Assembly: GCF_003478995.1 (NCBI RefSeq)
Contig: NZ_QUGI01000001.1
Span: 356,207-420,206, forward strand
DNA length: 64,000 nt
Source of the DNA: Pseudoflavonifractor sp. AF19-9AC
GTDB lineage: Bacteria; Bacillota; Clostridia; Oscillospirales; Oscillospiraceae
Direction of reading: 5' to 3'
The notes beneath the pieces were generated by a model. The model was not told where the DNA came from, did not search any database, and worked only from the letters and a program-made list of their open reading frames with translations. Every line of letters starts with the position of its first letter. Position 1 is the stretch's first letter. Position numbers and translations under genes: made by a program. Of this stretch, positions 58,381 to 64,000 are shown piece by piece.

Positions 58381-59420
58381 TGGCTAAAGGTGACCGAAAT
58401 CCGGGCTGGCACGGCTTTTTCCGGGCCTTCACCGTGCTGTGTGCCATTATTCTGCTGCTGGCTCAGAGCGGACAGGCCTCTGCCTCCGGCGGAGACTGGC
58501 AGGTCCTGTCGGTGTATGAGGGGCTGACCTCATGGACGGTGCCCGCCCTCTTCCTCCTGTGGGGCATGTTTGCCCTGGAGGAGGGGAAGCCCAACGTCTC
58601 CTCATCCCTGCTGGGGCTGGCTCTGCCGGCCTTCTGCCTGCTGGTGTTCTGGGGCGCGGTGTACGCTGTGGCGGCCCATCTGCTGGGGGGCGGGGCTTTG
58701 AGCTGGGGCGGCATCTGGAACGCTCTGGTGTCTGCCGCCAAGGGCAACACCTACTTCCATCTGTGGGTGCTCTATCCCCTCATCGGGCTTTATCTGGTCC
58801 ATCCGGTGATCCACCGCTTCACTTTCTCCGCCAGCCGGGGGGAGGTGCGCTATTTCCTTCTTCTGTGCCTGCTGTTTGCCAGCCTGCTGCCCATGTGGAG
58901 TGTGTTTCATCCGGAGAGCGTGGTGGCCGCACTGCTGGAGCGGCTGCGGGTCCATCTGGTGCTGGGCTGGGTGGGCTGCTATGTGGCCGGGTGGTACCTG
59001 CGCCATTACACCATCAGCCGTGTTTCGGAGTTTGTTTTGTACATCCTGGGCATCCTGGGGCTGGTACTTACCCTCATGGGAGACCGGCTGATGGGCGGTG
59101 GAAGGGCACTTTGGTACCAGTACACCTCTCCCAACGTGGTACTGACAGCGGTGGCCCTGTGCGTGCTGTTCCGCTATGTGCTGGGCATCAGTGAGGAGCG
59201 CTCCCGCCGCCGCTCCGTCTATTCCCTGGGGAGCTTTGCCTTTGGAATCTACCTCATCCACCAGCTGTGGGTGCTGATCTTCCAGTGGCTGGGAGTGTCC
59301 ATGACGGCCTTTTCTCCCGTCCTGTCCGTGCCCTTTTTTGCCCTGGTCTTTTTCCTGCTCTCCGCTCCCTTTGCCTGGCTGCTGTTCAAAATCCCAGGCG
59401 TTGGGAATTATCTCACTTAA
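58380..59420 (+). CDS. acyltransferase 3 family membrane protein
   Basis: 346 aa, about ten TM helices. The start region (GWHGFFRAFTVLCAIILLLAQSG) and the LWVLYPLIGLYLVHPVIHRF and GIYLIHQLWVLI segments match acyltransferase 3/OatA-like proteins, although the usual RxxH at the first helix is not obvious. Such enzymes O-acylate surface polysaccharide or peptidoglycan. Translationally coupled to the VOC gene by a one-base overlap. Confidence 0.88.
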   Translation: MAKGDRNPGWHGFFRAFTVLCAIILLLAQSGQASASGGDWQVLSVYEGLTSWTVPALFLLWGMFALEEGKPNVSSSLLGLALPAFCLLVFWGAVYAVAAHLLGGGALSWGGIWNALVSAAKGNTYFHLWVLYPLIGLYLVHPVIHRFTFSASRGEVRYFLLLCLLFASLLPMWSVFHPESVVAALLERLRVHLVLGWVGCYVAGWYLRHYTISRVSEFVLYILGILGLVLTLMGDRLMGGGRALWYQYTSPNVVLTAVALCVLFRYVLGISEERSRRRSVYSLGSFAFGIYLIHQLWVLIFQWLGVSMTAFSPVLSVPFFALVFFLLSAPFAWLLFKIPGVGNYLT

Positions 59421-59437
59421 AGAACTCAGAATATAAG

Positions 59438-59473
59438 AAAAAGCCCCGGAACCTGAGGTTCCGGGGCTTTTTT
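59438..59473. terminator. bidirectional terminator before secA
   Basis: 16-bp perfect stem AAAAAGCCCCGGAACC with its complement around TGA, T-rich on both sides; convergent genes. Confidence 0.96.
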
Positions 59474-59481
59474 CATGCCAT

Positions 59482-62238
59482 TTACTTCAAATCAGGATGG
59501 TACTGCTTGCAGGTACATTTTTTCCACTTCAGGCCAGAGCCGCAGGGGCAGGGGTCGTTGCGGCCGATCTTGATGACCTTTTTCACCGGCTGCTTTTGGA
59601 CGGTGCCGTCGCTGGCGCCGGACTCGGAGGTGATCTTGGCCACGCGCTCCCGCTTGACCTCCTCGTTCTTCTTCAGACGAACCAGGAACAGCCGGCGCAG
59701 GGTCTCCTCCTGAATGGCGGCCACCATCTGCTCGAACATCTCGTAGCCTTCCTTCTTGTAGGCCACCACGGGGTCGGTCTGGGCGTAAGCCCGCAGGCCG
59801 ATGCCCTGCTTCAGGTCGTTCATGGCGTCGATCTGGTCCATCCAGTACTCGTCCACCACCCGGAGCATGATCACGCGCTCCAGCTCCCGCATGAGGGGAG
59901 AGCCAAACTCCTCTTCCTTCTTGGCGTAGATCTCCTTGGCCTTGCTGCTGACCATCTCCACCAGAGCCTCGGTATCATATTGCTGCAGCTCCTCGTCGGT
60001 GAGATTCAACTCGTCGGGGGCCAGGAACATGGTGCGGAAGGGAGCCACGGCCTCCCGGAAGGACTCGGCATCCATGTGCTTCTGCTCACCCATGTGGCCG
60101 AGGATGGCGCTCTCCACCATGGAGTGGAGCATGTTCTGGATGGAACCCTGGAGGTCCTCGCCGTCCAGCACCTGGCGGCGCTGCTTGTAGATGACCTCAC
60201 GCTGGGTGTTCATCACGTCGTCGTACTGCAGCACGTTCTTCCGGGCCTGGAAGTTCCGGGACTCCACCTGCTTCTGGGCGTTCTCGATGGCGCCGGAAAG
60301 CATCTTGGCGTCGATGGGGGTGTCCTCGTCCACGCCCAGCTTCTCCATCATGCCCATGACTCGCTCAGAGCCGAAGAGACGCATGATGTCGTCCTCCAGG
60401 GACAGGTAGAAGCGGGTCTCGCCGGGGTCGCCCTGACGGCCGGCACGGCCGCGCAGCTGGTTATCGATGCGGCGGGACTCGTGGCGCTCGGTGCCCAGGA
60501 TGAACAGGCCGCCCACGTCGCGGACCTTGTCCGCCTCCTCGCGGATGGCCTCCTTGTACTTGGCCTCCGCCTCGGTAAACATCTTCCGGGCGTTGAGGAT
60601 TTCCTCATTGTCGGTCTCGGCAAAGCCGGTGGCCTCAGCGATGAGCTCATCGGTGAGCCCAGCCTTGCGCAGGTCGGCCTTGGCCAGATACTCTGCGTTG
60701 CCGCCCAGCATAATATCGGTACCACGGCCGGCCATGTTGGTGGCCACGGTGACGGCGCCGAACTTACCGGCCTGGGCCACGATTTCGGCTTCCTTCTCGT
60801 GGTTCTTGGCGTTCAGAACGTTGTGGGGGATGCCCTTGCGCTTGAGGATGGCGGACAGCTCCTCCGACTTCTCGATGGAGATGGTGCCTACCAGTACGGG
60901 CTGGCCCTTGGCGTGGCACTCCTCGATCTGGCTGACGATGGCCCGCAGCTTGCCGTTGGTGTTCTTGTACACCACGTCGGGGCGGTCGATTCGGGCCAGG
61001 GGCTTGTTGGTGGGGATCTCCACGATGTCCAGCTCGTAGATGGTGCCGAACTCCTCCTGCTCGGTCATGGCGGTACCGGTCATGCCGGAGAGCTTGTCGT
61101 AGAGACGGAAGTAGTTCTGGAAGGTGATGGTAGCCAGGGTCTTGGACTCGTTGGCCACTTCCACGTGCTCCTTGGCCTCGATGGCCTGGTGGAGGCCCTC
61201 GTTATAGCGGCGGCCGAACATGAGACGGCCGGTGAACTCGTCCACGATGATGACCTGTCCGTCCTTCACCACGTAGTCGATGTCCCGCTTCATCACGCCA
61301 CGGGCCTTGATGGCCTGGTTGATGTGGTGGGAGAGAGTGGTGTTCTCCGGGTCGGCCAGGTTCTCAATGTTGAAGAACTGCTCGGCCTTCTTGATGCCGG
61401 GGGCGGTGAGGGTGGCGGTGCGGGCCTTCTCGTCGACGATGTAGTCGGCGTCGATGTCCACATCCTCCTCTTCCTTCTCGTCCACCTTGGCAATGCGCTG
61501 GCAGCGCAGGCGGGAGACGAACTGGTCCACGATGGTGTAGAGCTGGGTGGATTTCTCGCCCTGGCCGGAAATGATCAGAGGGGTTCTGGCCTCGTCGATG
61601 AGGATGGAGTCCACCTCATCCACGATGGCGAAGGCATGGCCCCGCTGCACCAGCTCGGAGGAGTAGATGGCCATGTTGTCCCGCAGGTAGTCAAAGCCGA
61701 ACTCGTTGTTGGTGCCGTAGGTAATGTCGGCGGCATAGGCGTCCTTCTTGTCCTGGCCGGTGACCCCGTGGATCACTAGGCCCACGGTGAGGCCCATGAA
61801 GCGGTAGACCTTGCCCATCCACTCGCTGTCGCGCTTGGCCAGGTAGTCGTTGACGGTGACGATGTGCACGCCCTTGCCCGCCAGGGCGTTGAGGTAGGCG
61901 GGGAGGGTGGCCACCAGGGTCTTGCCTTCGCCGGTCTTCATCTCGGCGATGCGGCCCTGGTGCAGTACGATGCCGCCCACCACCTGAACCCGGTAGGGGC
62001 GCATGCCCAGCACACGCCAGGCGGCCTCGCGGCAGGCGGCGAAGGCCTCGGGGAGAATGTCGTCCAGAGTCTCGCCGTTCTGAAGGCGCTCTTTGAACTC
62101 CGGGGTCTTGGCCTGAAGCTGCTGGTCAGTCAGGGCCTTGTACTCCTCCTCCAGGGCGTCCACCTTGTCCGCGATGGGATAGATGGACTTCAGTTCCCGC
62201 TGGGAGGAGGTGCCGAAAATTTTGGTAAACAAACTCAT
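59482..62238 (-). CDS. secA: preprotein translocase ATPase SecA
   Basis: 918 aa, full length. DEAD motor: Walker A MKTGEGKT (near 101), [17 protein letters not shown] (Walker B), preprotein cross-linking domain at 225-370, second motor half with [12 protein letters not shown] and [24 protein letters not shown] arginine finger, helical scaffold, and the C-terminal zinc motif [14 protein letters not shown]. Drives Sec-dependent export. ATG at 62238 with GAGGTG about 11 nt upstream. Confidence 0.99.
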   Translation of the reverse strand: MSLFTKIFGTSSQRELKSIYPIADKVDALEEEYKALTDQQLQAKTPEFKERLQNGETLDDILPEAFAACREAAWRVLGMRPYRVQVVGGIVLHQGRIAEMKTGEGKTLVATLPAYLNALAGKGVHIVTVNDYLAKRDSEWMGKVYRFMGLTVGLVIHGVTGQDKKDAYAADITYGTNNEFGFDYLRDNMAIYSSELVQRGHAFAIVDEVDSILIDEARTPLIISGQGEKSTQLYTIVDQFVSRLRCQRIAKVDEKEEEDVDIDADYIVDEKARTATLTAPGIKKAEQFFNIENLADPENTTLSHHINQAIKARGVMKRDIDYVVKDGQVIIVDEFTGRLMFGRRYNEGLHQAIEAKEHVEVANESKTLATITFQNYFRLYDKLSGMTGTAMTEQEEFGTIYELDIVEIPTNKPLARIDRPDVVYKNTNGKLRAIVSQIEECHAKGQPVLVGTISIEKSEELSAILKRKGIPHNVLNAKNHEKEAEIVAQAGKFGAVTVATNMAGRGTDIMLGGNAEYLAKADLRKAGLTDELIAEATGFAETDNEEILNARKMFTEAEAKYKEAIREEADKVRDVGGLFILGTERHESRRIDNQLRGRAGRQGDPGETRFYLSLEDDIMRLFGSERVMGMMEKLGVDEDTPIDAKMLSGAIENAQKQVESRNFQARKNVLQYDDVMNTQREVIYKQRRQVLDGEDLQGSIQNMLHSMVESAILGHMGEQKHMDAESFREAVAPFRTMFLAPDELNLTDEELQQYDTEALVEMVSSKAKEIYAKKEEEFGSPLMRELERVIMLRVVDEYWMDQIDAMNDLKQGIGLRAYAQTDPVVAYKKEGYEMFEQMVAAIQEETLRRLFLVRLKKNEEVKRERVAKITSESGASDGTVQKQPVKKVIKIGRNDPCPCGSGLKWKKCTCKQYHPDLK

Positions 62239-62310
62239 AGCAGTAAAACACCTCTTGGCTGTGGGGGACCGTCAAGGCATACTTCCCCCCTATAATCAGT
62301 CATCCTATGC

Positions 62311-62319
62311 AGTATATCA
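62311..62319 (-). promoter_or_regulatory. extended -10 element of secA
   Basis: TGATATACT on the minus strand, about 75 nt before the start codon. No clear -35. Confidence 0.5.
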
Positions 62320-62432
62320 TACTCCATACCAAGAAAAAAGAGCAAATTGTAAACATTTCATGGTTGTGAGCGGTAGGGAATGGGGAATATTCCCTAAAAA
62401 TCCGTCTCTGGCGAATTAATGTCCGCCAGGGA

Positions 62433-62461
62433 TTGACAAAGGGGCGGAGGTGTGGTAAGGT
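62433..62461 (+). promoter_or_regulatory. promoter of the glycine riboswitch transcript
   Basis: TTGACA (62433-62438), 17 nt, TAAGGT (62456-62461). Confidence 0.7.
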
Positions 62462-62484
62462 ATCTCTCGCAACTGAATAGGACA

Positions 62485-62660
62485 GACGAAGCGTGCAGGA
62501 AAACAGCCATCCGGCTTACCGAAGGAGTAACACTCTCAGGTGTCCCATCCGGGACGAGGACTGTGCGCGGATGTAACTCTGGAGAAGCTCGATTCGAGTG
62601 CCGAAGGTGCAACGCGGTTTTTTTAGGCCGCCAATCTCTCAGGCAAAAGGACAGAGGAGG
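62485..62660 (+). promoter_or_regulatory. tandem glycine riboswitch
   Basis: Aptamer 1 (about 62491-62568) is closed by GCGTGCAG/CTGTGCGC and has ACCGAAGGAGTAA and CTCTCAGGTGTCC. Aptamer 2 (about 62575-62656) has CTCTGGAGAAGCTC, TGCCGAAGGTGCAAC and the signature ATCTCTCAGGCAAAAGGACAGAGG. Followed by a terminator and an AGCS symporter gene, a known glycine riboswitch target. Confidence 0.96.
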
Positions 62661-62722
62661 ACAAACGCCCCATGGGTGCGCTTTTGCGTGCAGGGAGGGC
62701 GGTATTTTGTCGCCATGTTTTT

Positions 62723-62755
62723 CGGATCGCGGAACTTCTCCGCGGTCCGATTTTT
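62723..62755 (+). terminator. expression-platform terminator of the glycine riboswitch
   Basis: CGGATCGCGGA pairs with TCCGCGGTCCG (one G-T) and is followed by ATTTTTG, 27 nt before the symporter start. Competing pairing upstream with CGGTATTTTGTCG-type sequence may form the antiterminator. Confidence 0.88.
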
Positions 62756-62782
62756 GTTTCAAGGAGAGAGGAGAAATACGTC

Positions 62783-64000
62783 ATGTTAGCAGATCTGGAA
62801 GCAGTACTCTATCCCATTGTATCCAAGATTAACGTCTACTTATCCAACTATATTCTGGTCTTCCTGCTCATCGGCGTGGGCCTGTGGTACTCCATCCGCA
62901 CCCACTTCGTGCAGGTTCGCTGCTTCGGTGAGGGTATGAAGAAGGTGTTCGGCAACCTGTCTCTTCGGGGCGGAAAGCAGGAGCACGGTATGAGCTCCTT
63001 CCAGGCTCTGGCCACCGCCATCGCCGCCCAGGTGGGCACCGGCAATATCGTGGGCTCCTCCGGCGCCATTCTGGCCGGCGGCCCCGGTGCTATCTTCTGG
63101 ATGTGGATCATTGCCTTCTTTGGCATGGCCACTATCTACGCCGAGGCCACCCTGGCCATCAAGACCCGCCGCAAGGATCCTGACGGCTCCTACCACGGCG
63201 GCCCCGTCTATTACATCACCACTGCCTTCAAGGGTGCTTTCGGTAAGTTCCTGGCCGGCTTCTTCGCTGTGGCCATCATCCTGGCTCTGGGCTTCATGGG
63301 CTGCATGGTGCAGTCCAACTCCATCGGCTCCACCTTCCAGACCGCCTTTGGTGTCCCCTCCTGGATTGTGGGCATCGTGCTGGTCATTATCTGCGGCTTC
63401 ATCTTCCTGGGCGGCGTGCAGCGTCTGGCAGCCGTCACCGAGAAGATTGTTCCCATCATGGCTGTCATCTTCCTGGCCGGCGGCCTGGTGGTGCTGGTGA
63501 TGCGGGCCTCCTATATCCCCGCTACCTTCGCCATGATCTTCAAGTATGCCTTCCAGCCCCAGGCCATCATCGGCGGCAGCTTCGGCTACGCCCTGAAGGA
63601 GGCTATCAGCCAGGGTGCCAAGCGCGGCCTCTTCTCCAATGAGGCCGGTATGGGCTCCACCCCCCACGCTCACGCTCAGGCCAACGTCACCGATCCCCAC
63701 GACCAGGGTGTGGTAGCCATGGTTGGTGTGTTCATGGACACCTTCGTGGTGCTGACCCTCAATGCGCTGGTGATCATCTCCACCCTGTACACCCCCGACG
63801 GACCTCTGGCCGGTTGCGGCGCGGCGGCAGCCAGCACCACCCTCAACAAGACCAATCTGGCCCAGACCGCTTTCGGCAGCGTCATGGGAGCCGATGCCGG
63901 TGCCATGTTTGTGGCGGTGTGCCTGTTCTTCTTTGCTTTCTCCACCATCCTCGGCTGGAACCTGTTTGGTAAGATCAATGTGATTTACCTCTTCGGCAAG
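62783..64000 (+). CDS. AGCS family sodium:alanine/glycine symporter (partial, cut at window end)
   Basis: 406 codons remain open to base 64000; the 3' end lies outside. VFLLIGVGLWYSIRTHFVQV, AAQVGTGNIVGSSGAILAGGPGAIFWMW and GLFSNEAGMGSTPHAHA are AGCS hallmarks (substrate and Na+ sites). About nine TM helices are visible. Behind a tandem glycine riboswitch, so glycine is probably the physiological substrate. AGGAG 9-10 nt before the ATG. Confidence 0.97.
   Translation, partial: MLADLEAVLYPIVSKINVYLSNYILVFLLIGVGLWYSIRTHFVQVRCFGEGMKKVFGNLSLRGGKQEHGMSSFQALATAIAAQVGTGNIVGSSGAILAGGPGAIFWMWIIAFFGMATIYAEATLAIKTRRKDPDGSYHGGPVYYITTAFKGAFGKFLAGFFAVAIILALGFMGCMVQSNSIGSTFQTAFGVPSWIVGIVLVIICGFIFLGGVQRLAAVTEKIVPIMAVIFLAGGLVVLVMRASYIPATFAMIFKYAFQPQAIIGGSFGYALKEAISQGAKRGLFSNEAGMGSTPHAHAQANVTDPHDQGVVAMVGVFMDTFVVLTLNALVIISTLYTPDGPLAGCGAAAASTTLNKTNLAQTAFGSVMGADAGAMFVAVCLFFFAFSTILGWNLFGKINVIYLFGK

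Larger units (their letters stand above)
62239..62782. other. regulatory region between secA and the AGCS symporter
   Basis: 544 nt. From left to right it holds a secA extended -10 (62311-62319), a short AT-rich stretch with the GGGAATATTCCC dyad near 62390, a + strand promoter (62433-62461), tandem glycine aptamers (62485-62660), the terminator stem (62723-62755) and the symporter ribosome site. No ORF. Confidence 0.85.

Noticed and set aside
59497-61779. 760-aa frame opposite secA
   Set aside because: Low-complexity Gly/Val/Leu/His antisense product; secA is intact on the other strand.

Overview
The window looks like a chromosomal segment of a high-GC, spore-forming, anaerobic-type Firmicute, most likely Oscillospiraceae (Flavonifractor/Lawsonibacter-like). 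This is inferred from the GC-rich, strongly C/G-ending codons, a yaaL-bofA sporulation pair, SLH surface proteins, RsgI-like anti-sigma factors, a BirA-type biotin operator, AGGAGG ribosome sites and sigma-A promoters. No phage, IS element or CRISPR array is visible. I read about 55 protein genes, five tRNAs, one riboswitch and many promoters and terminators.

Layout. 0-6.2 kb: a secreted protein, two CobW-type metal GTPases, an S41 protease with SLH repeats, purA. 6.4-11.8 kb: a LivFGMHK branched-chain amino acid transporter behind a small membrane ORF and a leader terminator. 12.2-14.0 kb: an unusual surface/adhesin-like cluster. 14.1-17.3 kb: rhomboid protease, serA, serC. 17.3-21.9 kb: a MerR-RDD membrane fusion, bofA-yaaL, a structured intergenic region, an SLH protein, bioY. 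22.1-24.5 kb: sigma factor plus RsgI/PepSY anti-sigma factor. 24.5-27.4 kb: cinA, an MBL hydrolase, trmL. 27.4-32.8 kb: pgk, tpiA, gpmI, eno. 33.1-35.2 kb: a lower-GC aminotransferase/MarR pair. 35.3-38.5 kb: a second sigma/anti-sigma operon with a small calcium-loop protein, then a Crp/Fnr regulator divergent from a ferredoxin. 38.5-45.4 kb: CBS protein, gltX, ABC exporter, tRNA operon (Val-Asp-Phe-Gly-Cys), pfkA. 45.4-53.3 kb: hslO, methyltransferase, yerC, a PadR/DUF2812 pair, zinc dehydrogenase, small genes, bcp, yaaA, GIY-YIG. 53.4-64 kb: large membrane protein, ClC channel, ureohydrolase, VOC protein, acyltransferase, secA, and a tandem glycine riboswitch ahead of an AGCS symporter cut by the window end.

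Functional links. Four lower-glycolysis enzymes are clustered and pfkA lies 12 kb away. serA/serC take 3-phosphoglycerate to phosphoserine, and the glycine-regulated AGCS carrier fits the same amino acid economy.

The most unusual signal is in the intergenic DNA. Downstream of both serC and eno sits a related, structured element of about 115-165 nt. It is flanked on the far side by a second, diverged copy of the host gene's own 3' end. Paired stems in the two elements co-vary. A different tandem structured repeat fills the tpiA-gpmI gap, and a third repeat family, interleaved with three long hairpins, lies beside the tRNA operon. Terminator-like hairpins also sit between promoter and start codon of serC and directly ahead of livK.
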